A stretch of 64,000 nucleotides of DNA from Oryzomicrobium terrae (GTDB lineage Bacteria > Pseudomonadota > Gammaproteobacteria > Burkholderiales > Rhodocyclaceae). The notes under the pieces were generated by a model. That model searched no databases. It was not told the DNA's origin and saw nothing but the letters and a program-made list of their open reading frames with translations. Where the stretch lies: positions 124,001 through 188,000 of the forward strand of contig NZ_CP022579.1 of assembly GCF_008274805.1 (NCBI RefSeq), in the 5' to 3' direction. The number at the start of each line of letters is the position of its first letter. The first letter of the stretch is position 1. The translations under genes and the position numbers were made by a program. Below, piece by piece: positions 36,258 to 43,726 of this stretch.

Positions 36258-37466
36258 TCACTCCCAGGTCAGCGCCCCGCCGGTCTGGTACTCGGTGACC
36301 CGGGTCTCGAAGAAGTTCTTCTCCTTGCGCAGGTTGGCCTGCTCGTCGAGCCAGGGCAGCACGTTCTCGGCGCCGGGGAAAGGCTCGGCCAGGCCCAGCT
36401 GGCGGGCGCGGCGGTTGGCGATGAAGCGGAACTGGCCCCGGTGCAGGTCGGCGTTGTAGCCGAGGATGGGCTCCCGCAGGATGTAGCCGGCGTAGGCCGA
36501 TTCGGCGGCCTCGGCCTCGTCCCACATCCGGCGCAGGGCGGCCGGGTCCAGGGTCAGGTTCTCTTCCTGCAACAGCTGGCGCACCACCCGGATGCCGAAG
36601 GCACAGTGCAGCACTTCGTCGCGCATGATGTATTGCAGTTGCTCGGCGGCGCCCTTCATCAGGCCCCGGCGTTGCAGGGCGAAGATGGGGGTGAAGCCGT
36701 TGTAGAACCAGCAGCCCTCGAATACCCCGGCGAAGAACAGGTAGGCCAGGGCGAATTCGTGCAGGGCGTCCCGGTCGGTCAGGTCCTTGCCCGATTCGAG
36801 CACGGCGTTGAGGCGCCGGTTGGCCAGGGCGATCTTGCCGTGGATCTGCGGCACCACCCGGTAGCGGTTGTAGATCTCCTGCTGGTTGAGGCCCAGGCTC
36901 TCGATGCAGTGCTGGTAGGTCCAGGTGTGCAGGGCTTCCTCGTAGACCTGGCGGGCCTGGTAGATCTGCAATTCCGGGGCGCTCATCTTTTCCATCACCG
37001 CCAGGCCGATGTTGCGCATGGCCAGGATGTCGGAGGTGGTGAGGTAGGACAGCACGTTCTCGAAGACGTGACGCTCGGCCGGCGTCAGCTTGTGGTTGTA
37101 GTCGTGCACGTCCTGGGCCATGGAGATTTCCAGGGGCGTCCAGTGGTTGCGGTTGGCGTTGAGGAAGAACTCCCAGGCCCAGGGGTACTTGAAGGGGGCG
37201 AGTTGGTTGATGTCGGCCTTGCCGTTCACCACCCGCTTGTCCTCCGGGTTGATCGGGGCGAGGGAGAGGCCCGCCGTGGGCTGGGCCAAAGTCCGCGCCA
37301 GTGCTTGTTCTCCGGCCGGCATGGTCGAAGAACCAATAGGGGCGCGGCTTTCCAAGATGCCTGCCTGGAGATCGGCCATGGGCGCGGGGCTTGGCGCAGG
37401 GGCCTGGGCGGGCGGGGTCGCGACGGCGGGGCCGTCGTCCCAGTCGTTGAGCAGGAAGGCGGTCAT
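36258..37466 (-). CDS. nrdB: Ribonucleoside-diphosphate reductase subunit beta (class Ia)
   Basis: NrdB holds the di-iron tyrosyl-radical cofactor of class Ia ribonucleotide reductase. The ATG at 37466 overlaps the nrdA stop as ATGA; the product is 402 residues. Ligand motifs are EEALHTWTYQHC (Glu, His and, four on, the radical Tyr), VFEGCWFYNGF and RDEVLHCAFG. The C-terminus RVTEYQTGGALTWE is the NrdA-docking tail. Residues ~26-61, a Pro/Ala-rich N-terminal extension, are encoded by copies of a dispersed repeat (37284-37390), and the conserved fold begins only at about residue 65 (SLAPINPEDKRVVNGKAD). Confidence 0.96.
   Translation of the reverse strand: MTAFLLNDWDDGPAVATPPAQAPAPSPAPMADLQAGILESRAPIGSSTMPAGEQALARTLAQPTAGLSLAPINPEDKRVVNGKADINQLAPFKYPWAWEFFLNANRNHWTPLEISMAQDVHDYNHKLTPAERHVFENVLSYLTTSDILAMRNIGLAVMEKMSAPELQIYQARQVYEEALHTWTYQHCIESLGLNQQEIYNRYRVVPQIHGKIALANRRLNAVLESGKDLTDRDALHEFALAYLFFAGVFEGCWFYNGFTPIFALQRRGLMKGAAEQLQYIMRDEVLHCAFGIRVVRQLLQEENLTLDPAALRRMWDEAEAAESAYAGYILREPILGYNADLHRGQFRFIANRRARQLGLAEPFPGAENVLPWLDEQANLRKEKNFFETRVTEYQTGGALTWE
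37284..37390. repeat. Dispersed palindrome-associated repeat, copy C, inside nrdB
   Basis: Three units of the family are seen: minus-oriented at 37284-37323 (reading GGAGAACAAGCACTGGCGCGG on that strand, given over its first 20 bases GGAGAACAAGCACTGGCGCG), plus-oriented at 37323-37353 and plus-oriented at 37355-37390. They encode about residues 26-61 of NrdB without breaking the frame. The other copies are intergenic. Confidence 0.65.
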
Positions 37467-40333
37467 TGGCAGGCCTCGCAATCCGGGTTGTCGATGGCGC
37501 AGAACTTGGGTTCGGCCGGGGCTGCGGGCACGGCCGTCCGGTCGATCGGCGCGCCGGTCTTTTCCATGGCGGTGGCGCCCAGGGTGCGCAGGTAGTAGGT
37601 GGTCTTCAGGCCCCGCGTCCAGGCCAGCTTGTAGATTTCGTCGAGCTTCTTGCCCGAGGCCACGGCCACGTACAGGTTGAGGGACTGGGCCTGGTCGATC
37701 CACTTCTGGCGCCGCGCCGCGGCCTCGATCAGCCACACCGGGTCGATCTCGAAGGCGGTGGCGTAGCGGGCCTTGAGTTCGGCCGGGATGCGGTCGATGG
37801 GGGCCAGGGAGCCGTCGAAGTACTTGAGGTCGGCCACCATCACCTCGTCCCACAGCCCCAGGGCCTTCAGGTCGCGTACCAGGGCGTCGTTCACCACGGT
37901 GAATTCGCCGGACAGGTTCGATTTGACGTAGAGGTTCTGGTACTCGGGTTCGATTGAGGCCGAGAGGCCGACGATGTTGGAGATGGTGGCGGTGGGGGCG
38001 ATGGCCACGCAGTTGGAATTGCGCATGCCCACCTGGGCGATGCGCTGGCGCAGGGCCTCCCAGTCCTGGGTGGCGCCGCGGTCCACCTCGACGAACCCGC
38101 CCCGGGCGTCTTCCAGCAGTTGCAGGGAGTCCAGGGGCAGGATGCCCTGGTCCCACAGGCTGCCGGTGAAGCTGGAGTAGCGGCCCCGTTCCTCGGCCAG
38201 GTCGGTGGAGGCCCAGTAGGCGTGGTAGCACACCGCTTCCATGGAACGGTCGGCGAAGACCACCGCCTCGTCCGAGGCGTAGGGCAGGCCCATGGCCTGG
38301 AGGCAGTTGGAGAAGCCCATGATGCCCAGGCCCACCGGGCGGTGCCGCACGTTGGCGTTGCGCGCCTTGGGGGTGGCGTAGAAGTTGATGTCCACCACGT
38401 TGTCGAGCAGGCGCATGGCGGTGCGGATGGTGCGCTTGAGCTTGGCCTGGTCCAGGGTCCACTGGCCGTCCACCTGCACCAGGTGGGCCGGCAGGTTCAC
38501 CGAGCCCAGGTTACACACGGCGGTCTCGGTGTCGGAGGTGTTGAGGGTGATCTCGGTGCACAGGTTGGAGCTGTGCACCGTGCCCACGTGCTGCTGGGGC
38601 GAGCGCAGGTTGCAGGCGTCCTTGAAGGTGATCCAGGGATGGCCGGTCTCGAACAGCATGGTCAGCATCTTGCGCCACAGCTGCACGGCGGGAATGCGCT
38701 TGAACAGCTTGATCTCGCCCCGCTCGGCCCGGGCCTCGTAGGCGGTGTAGGCGGCCGCGAAGGCCTTGCCGTACTTGTCGTGCAGGTCGGGCACGTCGCT
38801 GGGGGAGAACAGGGTCCAGTCCTGGTTGTTCATCACCCGCTGCATGAACAGGTCGGGAATCCAGTTGGCCGTGTTCATATCGTGGGTGCGGCGGCGCTCG
38901 TCGCCGGTGTTCTTGCGCAGTTCGAGGAATTCCTCGATGTCCAGGTGCCAGCTCTCCAGATAGGCGCACACCGCCCCCTTGCGCTTGCCGCCCTGGTTCA
39001 CCGCCACGGCGGTGTCGTTGACCACCTTGAGGAAGGGAATCACCCCCTGGCTCTTGCCGTTGGTGCCCTTGATGCGGCTGCCCAGGGCGCGCACCGGGGT
39101 CCAGTCGTTGCCCAGGCCGCCGGCGTACTTTTGCAGCAGGGCGTTTTCCTTGACCGACTGGTAGATGCCTTCCAGGTCGTCGGAGACGGTGGTCAGGTAG
39201 CAGGACGACAGCTGGGAATGGCGGGTGCCGCTGTTGAACAGGGTCGGCGTGCTGCTCATGAAATCGAAGGACGAGAGCAGGTTGTAGAACTCGATGGCCC
39301 GGGCTTCCCGGTCGATCTCGTTGAGGGCCAGGCCCATCGCCACGCGCATGAAGAAGGTTTGCGGCAGCTCGATGCGCTGCTCATCCACGTGCAGGAAGTA
39401 GCGGTCGTAGAGGGTTTGGAGGCCCAGGTAGTCGAACTGCAGGTCCCGGTCGGCCACCAGGGCGCGGCCCAGCACCTCCAGGTCGAACTCGGCCAGGCGC
39501 GGGTCGAGCAGTTCGGCGGCGATGCCGCGGCGGATCGCCCGGGGGAAGTACTCGGCGTAGCCGGCGGTCATGGCGCCGTGGGCGGTGGGCTGGCCGAGCA
39601 CCTCGACGCGGATCGAATCGAGCAGCAGCCGGGCGGAAACCTTGCTGTAGGCCGGTTCCCGCTCGATCAGGGTGCGGGCGGCCAGCACCAGGGACTGGCG
39701 CACCGCCACCACCGGCACCCCGTCGTAGAGGTTGTGCAGGGCGTGTTCCAGCACGGTGTCCGCAGAAACGTCGGCCAGGCCGGCGCAGGCTTCGCGCACT
39801 GTGGCCAGCAGGGCGGCCCGGTCCAGGGGGCGGCGGATGTCGCCATCCACCACGTGCAGCACCGGCGCGTCGCTGGCCGGCGCGGCGGCGGCCTGGGCGG
39901 CCCGCTCGGCAGCGCGCTTTTCGCGGTAGAGCACGTAGGCCCGGGCCACGTCGTGGGAGCCGGAGCGCATCAGGGCCAGTTCTACCTGGTCCTGGATGTC
40001 CTCGATGTGCACCGTGCCGCCGCCGGGCAGGCGCCGGGTCAGGGCGTTGACCACGGTGGCGGTGAGTTCGCCGACCACATCGCGGATGCGGGCCGAGGTG
40101 GCGCCCTGGTGGCCTTCCACCGCCAGGAAGGCCTTGGTCAGGGCCACGGCGATCTTGTCCGGGTTGAAGGCCACCACCGCGCCGTTGCGGCGGATCACCT
40201 CGAAGCTGCGGGCGCTGACACTGACGCCGAGGCCGGTGTTGAAGGCGGTGTCGGTCAGGTCGGGGCCGGCGGCGTGGGACAGGGCGGTGGCCGGAGCGGG
40301 GCTCCGCTCGGCGGTGATGGCAGGGTGGTGCAT
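37463..40333 (-). CDS. nrdA: Ribonucleoside-diphosphate reductase subunit alpha (class Ia)
   Basis: NrdA reduces ribonucleoside diphosphates to deoxy forms. The ATG at 40333 follows a GGGAG ribosome site; the product is 956 residues. Domains: an ATP-cone at about residues 45-135 (VIRRNGAVVAFNPDKIAVALTKAF), which gives dATP control; the all-alpha N-terminal domain; and the ten-stranded barrel. Active-site cysteines are in QLSSCYLTTV, SSNLCTEITLN (with the Asn/Cys/Glu triad) and ETAVCNLGSVNL. The C-terminal redox pair is in FCAIDNPDCEACQ. It is cotranscribed with nrdB and controlled by the NrdR boxes and B12 riboswitch upstream. Confidence 0.97.
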   Translation of the reverse strand: MHHPAITAERSPAPATALSHAAGPDLTDTAFNTGLGVSVSARSFEVIRRNGAVVAFNPDKIAVALTKAFLAVEGHQGATSARIRDVVGELTATVVNALTRRLPGGGTVHIEDIQDQVELALMRSGSHDVARAYVLYREKRAAERAAQAAAAPASDAPVLHVVDGDIRRPLDRAALLATVREACAGLADVSADTVLEHALHNLYDGVPVVAVRQSLVLAARTLIEREPAYSKVSARLLLDSIRVEVLGQPTAHGAMTAGYAEYFPRAIRRGIAAELLDPRLAEFDLEVLGRALVADRDLQFDYLGLQTLYDRYFLHVDEQRIELPQTFFMRVAMGLALNEIDREARAIEFYNLLSSFDFMSSTPTLFNSGTRHSQLSSCYLTTVSDDLEGIYQSVKENALLQKYAGGLGNDWTPVRALGSRIKGTNGKSQGVIPFLKVVNDTAVAVNQGGKRKGAVCAYLESWHLDIEEFLELRKNTGDERRRTHDMNTANWIPDLFMQRVMNNQDWTLFSPSDVPDLHDKYGKAFAAAYTAYEARAERGEIKLFKRIPAVQLWRKMLTMLFETGHPWITFKDACNLRSPQQHVGTVHSSNLCTEITLNTSDTETAVCNLGSVNLPAHLVQVDGQWTLDQAKLKRTIRTAMRLLDNVVDINFYATPKARNANVRHRPVGLGIMGFSNCLQAMGLPYASDEAVVFADRSMEAVCYHAYWASTDLAEERGRYSSFTGSLWDQGILPLDSLQLLEDARGGFVEVDRGATQDWEALRQRIAQVGMRNSNCVAIAPTATISNIVGLSASIEPEYQNLYVKSNLSGEFTVVNDALVRDLKALGLWDEVMVADLKYFDGSLAPIDRIPAELKARYATAFEIDPVWLIEAAARRQKWIDQAQSLNLYVAVASGKKLDEIYKLAWTRGLKTTYYLRTLGATAMEKTGAPIDRTAVPAAPAEPKFCAIDNPDCEACQ

Positions 40334-40341
40334 GCAGGTAA

Positions 40342-40362
40342 CTCCCCGTGGCGGGAGGGGAG
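40342..40362 (-). promoter_or_regulatory. Hairpin masking the nrdA ribosome-binding site
   Basis: On the minus strand CTCCCC (complement of 40357-40362) can pair perfectly with GGGGAG (complement of 40342-40347), the ribosome site of nrdA, with a nine-base loop. It sits between the riboswitch and the start codon, so it is a plausible expression platform for translational control. This is inference from pairing. Confidence 0.5.
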
Positions 40363-40538
40363 CGACCGGAAGCGGAGGGGCGGGGCACCGCGGCGCCGGG
40401 CCAGGGGCCGGCCGTCGTCGTTGCACCCGGGCGGCCCGGGGCGGACCGCCACTCCTTCCCGGGGGCACCCCGCCCCAAGTCAGAACGCAGAACGCGCCGG
40501 CCAGGCCCGGATGGGCGCACAGCACGGCGCTGCGGCGA

Positions 40539-40735
40539 TGGCCGGTCTCCTGGCTCGCGGGTCGTGGCGTTGGCAGCGTGGCGGCACGGTGGTGTTGCGT
40601 GCATCCACTCCGGCCCCGGCCTTCCCGGACGGCGTGGCGTCCAGTGGCGGATGGGGCGCGCTCACCGCTTACAGTTGCGGGGGCAGCTTCGGCTTGGGCG
40701 GTTGCGGGCAAACGCCCCGCCGCACCGAATTCCAG
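40539..40735 (-). promoter_or_regulatory. Cobalamin (B12) riboswitch in the nrdAB leader
   Basis: Read on the minus strand, the leader contains the cobalamin-riboswitch landmarks in order. These are GGTGCGGCGGGGC near the 5' end, GCCCCCGCAACTGTAAGCGG (complement of 40665-40684), GCCACTGG, a G-rich arm ending GGGCCGGAGTGGATG and the B12 box GAGCCAGGAGACCGGCC (about 40540-40556). Known aptamers repress when adenosylcobalamin is bound. Placed before a B12-independent reductase, it would shut off nrdAB when B12 allows a class II enzyme to work. The aptamer boundaries are approximate. Confidence 0.92.
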
Positions 40736-40770
40736 TTTCATCCCCTAAAGGGGAAACCATCGTGGCCGGG

Positions 40771-40853
40771 AATGTACCGGAGAGGGAAAAGCCGCGTCAA
40801 GAAAAAACCACTAGATGTAGTGCTTGTGTTTAGTTTTTTGACTACATGTTGTG
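40771..40853 (-). promoter_or_regulatory. nrdA promoter with paired NrdR boxes
   Basis: On the minus strand TTGACG (complement of 40795-40800) and TACATT (complement of 40771-40776) are spaced by 18 bases, so transcription should begin near 40764, just before the riboswitch. Upstream lie two NrdR-type boxes: CACTAGATGTAGTG at 40809-40822 (perfect palindrome with a four-base centre) and GACTACATGTTGTG at 40840-40853. They are 31 bases apart, three helical turns, as is usual for NrdR. The divergent ligase gene shares this region. Confidence 0.75.
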
Positions 40854-40912
40854 GTCGTGGTGGCGGTTAAATGCGTATGGCATTGTGGCGTATCCCCTTT
40901 CCTGGAGCGGCC

Positions 40913-41767
40913 ATGCGCGCCCTGATCCTTGCCCTCGGCCTGATGCTGCTGCCCGTCGGCGTCCTTGCCGACCCAGCCCTGCTGCTGGCCCGGACCTACC
41001 GGCCCGGCACCGGGGTGGACCTGGGCGCCTACTGGGTCAGCGAAAAATACGACGGGGTGCGCGGCTACTGGGACGGCCGGCAGCTGTGGAGCCGGGGCGG
41101 GGAACCGATCGCCGCTCCGGCCTGGTTCACCGCCGGCTGGCCGGCCACGCCCCTGGATGGCGAGCTGTGGGCCGGTCGGGGCGGTTTTGCCCGGGCGGCG
41201 GGGACGGTGCGTCAGCAGGTGGCGGTAGAGGCGGACTGGCGTCAGTTGCGGTACCTGGTGTTCGACCTGCCGGCCCATTCGGGCACTTTCGATGAACGCC
41301 TGGTGGCCCTGGAGGTGGCGGTGGCGGCCATCGGCCAGCCCTGGGTGCAGGCGGTGGTCCAGTTCCGCGTCGCCAGCGAGGGGGAATTGCGCCGCCGTCT
41401 GGCGGCGGTGGTGGCCGACGGCGGCGAAGGCCTGATGCTGCACCGCGGCGATTCCCGCTACCAGGCCGGGCGCAGCGACGACCTGCTCAAGGTGAAGCCC
41501 TACGACGACGGCGAAGCCCGGGTGGTGGGCTATCTGCCGGGCAAGGGCAAGTACCGGGGCCAACTGGGGGCCCTGCTGGTGGAAACCCCGGAAGGGCGCC
41601 GCTTCGGCCTGGGCAGTGGCCTGGACGATGCCGCCCGGCGCAATCCGCCCCCCGTGGGGACCTGGGTCACCTACCGCCACAACGGCCTCACCGAGCATGG
41701 CCTGCCGCGCTTTCCCCGCTACCTGCGGGTGCGGGCGGACTGGAGCGCCGGCACGGCGGCCCGCTAA
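40913..41767 (+). CDS. Periplasmic ATP-dependent DNA ligase (LigE type)
   Basis: This is a minimal ATP-dependent DNA ligase with a signal peptide, joining nicks outside the cytoplasm; homologues have been linked to DNA uptake or extracellular DNA. The ATG at 40913 has a GGAG at 40903-40906 and gives 284 residues. Signal peptide LILALGLMLLPVGVLA is followed by the adenylation domain: catalytic lysine in SEKYDGVRGYWDG, LDGELWAGRGGF, YLVFDLPAH, GGEGLMLHRGDSRY and LLKVKPYDDGEARVVGY. A short OB domain ends the chain. It is a single gene, transcribed divergently from nrdA. Confidence 0.9.
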   Translation: MRALILALGLMLLPVGVLADPALLLARTYRPGTGVDLGAYWVSEKYDGVRGYWDGRQLWSRGGEPIAAPAWFTAGWPATPLDGELWAGRGGFARAAGTVRQQVAVEADWRQLRYLVFDLPAHSGTFDERLVALEVAVAAIGQPWVQAVVQFRVASEGELRRRLAAVVADGGEGLMLHRGDSRYQAGRSDDLLKVKPYDDGEARVVGYLPGKGKYRGQLGALLVETPEGRRFGLGSGLDDAARRNPPPVGTWVTYRHNGLTEHGLPRFPRYLRVRADWSAGTAAR

Positions 41768-41928
41768 GCGCGGCGTGGGGAGGCAGGGGCTCGGGGCCAA
41801 CCACCGACCCTGTCCGCCTGGGACGCTGGACCGGGCGCCACCGGGCTATGGGTGTCCCCAACGGGATTCGTTGGTGCGGCACAGGCGGAACGGGGCGGGG
41901 CGGCGTCGGCCTTGATGCCAAATGGGCA

Positions 41929-42021
41929 TGACAAAAGAACCGAAATGAACGATTTGTTTTCTGACAAAAGCTGACAAAAACTGGCTTTCCCTGGTTTTTT
42001 ACTGGGTTTTTAGTGACAAAA
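41929..42021 (+). promoter_or_regulatory. Four TGACAAAA direct repeats before the exopolysaccharide operon
   Basis: The 369-base gap 41768-42136 becomes A/T-rich in its second half. TGACAAAA occurs at 41929-41936, 41962-41969, 41972-41979 and 42014-42021, all on the plus strand. Further on, GAAATATTTC and AAAATATTTC lie at 42046-42055 and 42065-42074. Repeated identical octamers before a large operon suggest binding sites for an activator or repressor. No standard promoter stands out, and no gene is seen in the gap. Confidence 0.45.
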
Positions 42022-42136
42022 CGCACGTTCGGCAGGCTTTTGCTGGAAATATTTCGTGCAGTGCAAAATATTTCATTCCGCCGAGCCAATTGGAGTCGTA
42101 AGCTGCGGCCTCGTTATTCGTCCGCTCCTTGCGCCC

Positions 42137-43726
42137 ATGTCCATCCTCCCCAAAATTATCCGCCCGGTAGGCCGTCTGGCCGCGTGCCTGATGGGGGGAT
42201 GGCTGCTGTGCGCGGCTACCGCGCCGCACGCCGCCGATGCGATGCCGTCGCCCCCGTCGCCCGCCGTGGCGCCGGCTGAAGCGCCGACCTATTACGGCGC
42301 CGAGGTGCCCCCCACGTCCGTGCTGCGCTTCAAGCCGATCCAGGCCTGGCAGGCCCTGCCTCCGGACACGGGGTTCGTCCGCTCGCGCTTGTCGATGATC
42401 TCCAACGAGACGGCGGTGATCGCCCAGATGCTGCTGTTTGCCGTGCTCGGGCTGATCGTTATCTATACCGTCCGCCACTACTACTTCGCCTTCAACCGTC
42501 TGTTCGGCCGGCAGCGCCACCCCTACGTGGATATCGACACGGCGGTCTGGCCGACGGTGACCGTGTTCATCGCCGCCCACAACGAGGAGGCGGTGATCGC
42601 CAACTCCCTGGAGGCCCTGCTCGACGTGGACTACCCGCCCGAGCGCATCCGCCTGATGCCGGTGAACGACCGTTCCACCGACCGCACCAAGGAAATCATC
42701 GACAGCTACGTGGCCCGCTTTCCCGGGCGCATCACGCCGTTCCACCGCACCGGCGGCAAGCCGGGCAAGTCGGCGGCGCTGAAGGACGCCACCGAACTGG
42801 TGGACAGCGACATCATCATCATCTTCGATGCCGACTACGTGCCCGGCAAGGGCCTGATCAAGCAGCTGGTGGCCCCCTTCCTCGACCCGGAAAACGGCGC
42901 GGTGATGGGCCGGGTGGTGCCGCTCAACACCGGCAGCAACCTCCTTACCCGCCTGCTCGACCTGGAGCGGTCCGGCGGCTACCAGGTGGACCAGCAGGCG
43001 CGCATGAACCTGCGCATGGTGCCCCAGTACGGAGGCACCGTGGGCGGGGTACGCCGCGCCGCCCTGGAAAGCATTGGCGGCTGGCGCGACGACGCCCTGG
43101 CCGAGGATACCGACCTGACCTACCGCCTGCTCCTGGCCGGCTGGAAGACGGTCTACCAGAACCGCTCCGAGTGCTACGAGGAAGTGCCGGAAAGCTGGCC
43201 GGTGCGGGTGCGCCAGATCATGCGCTGGGCCAAGGGCCACAACCAGGCCGCGCTGCGCTACGCCGGGCGCCTGCTGTTCTGCCGTGGCGTGAGCTTCGCC
43301 GAGCGGGTGGACGGCCTGCTGCTGCTCGGGGTGTATGCCATGTCGCCGCTGCTGCTGTTCGGCTGGATCCTGGCCATCTTCCTGTTCTACTGCACCACCA
43401 ACCAGTGGCTGTCCGGCGCCCTGGCCATGTTCGCCCTGATGGGCTACGGCGCCCTGGGCAACTTCGCCGCCTACTTCGAGATCTCGGCGGCGGTGCATCT
43501 GGACGGCAACCGTAACCGCATCCGCCTGCTGCCCCTCAACCTGTTCGGTTTCCTGATCAGCCTGCTGGCCATCGCCCGGGCCACCTGGAACCAGTTCTTC
43601 TTCGACTGGCTGCTGCGCCGCAACCTGGTGTGGGACAAGACCGTACGCTACCGCCAACCGGGCGCACCGCACGTGGCGCTGCCTTCCGGGTCGACGCCCC
43701 ACCACCAGATCGGCGCGCTGCGGTGA
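42137..43726 (+). CDS. Processive family 2 glycosyltransferase (polysaccharide synthase)
   Basis: This is an inner-membrane synthase of the cellulose/PNAG-synthase type that polymerises and probably exports a glycan. I chose the ATG at 42137 (529 residues), which places a signal-like segment (LAACLMGGWLLCAATAPHAADA) near the start; GTG 42056 and ATG 42191 are alternatives. After a ~55-residue periplasmic stretch comes one membrane helix (~95-115), then the GT2 domain with HNEEAVIANSLEALL, NDRSTD, IFDADYVPG (DxD), GTVGGVRRAALESIGG, AEDTDLTYRLLLAG and QIMRWAKGHNQAALRY (QxxRW). Three or four C-terminal membrane helices follow. No PilZ domain is seen. It is first in a seven-gene operon. Confidence 0.88.
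   Translation: MSILPKIIRPVGRLAACLMGGWLLCAATAPHAADAMPSPPSPAVAPAEAPTYYGAEVPPTSVLRFKPIQAWQALPPDTGFVRSRLSMISNETAVIAQMLLFAVLGLIVIYTVRHYYFAFNRLFGRQRHPYVDIDTAVWPTVTVFIAAHNEEAVIANSLEALLDVDYPPERIRLMPVNDRSTDRTKEIIDSYVARFPGRITPFHRTGGKPGKSAALKDATELVDSDIIIIFDADYVPGKGLIKQLVAPFLDPENGAVMGRVVPLNTGSNLLTRLLDLERSGGYQVDQQARMNLRMVPQYGGTVGGVRRAALESIGGWRDDALAEDTDLTYRLLLAGWKTVYQNRSECYEEVPESWPVRVRQIMRWAKGHNQAALRYAGRLLFCRGVSFAERVDGLLLLGVYAMSPLLLFGWILAIFLFYCTTNQWLSGALAMFALMGYGALGNFAAYFEISAAVHLDGNRNRIRLLPLNLFGFLISLLAIARATWNQFFFDWLLRRNLVWDKTVRYRQPGAPHVALPSGSTPHHQIGALR

Noticed and set aside
42031-42045. A sigma-54-like GG...GC element before the exopolysaccharide operon
   Set aside because: Only nine bases separate GG and GC instead of ten, and the rest of the consensus is poor.
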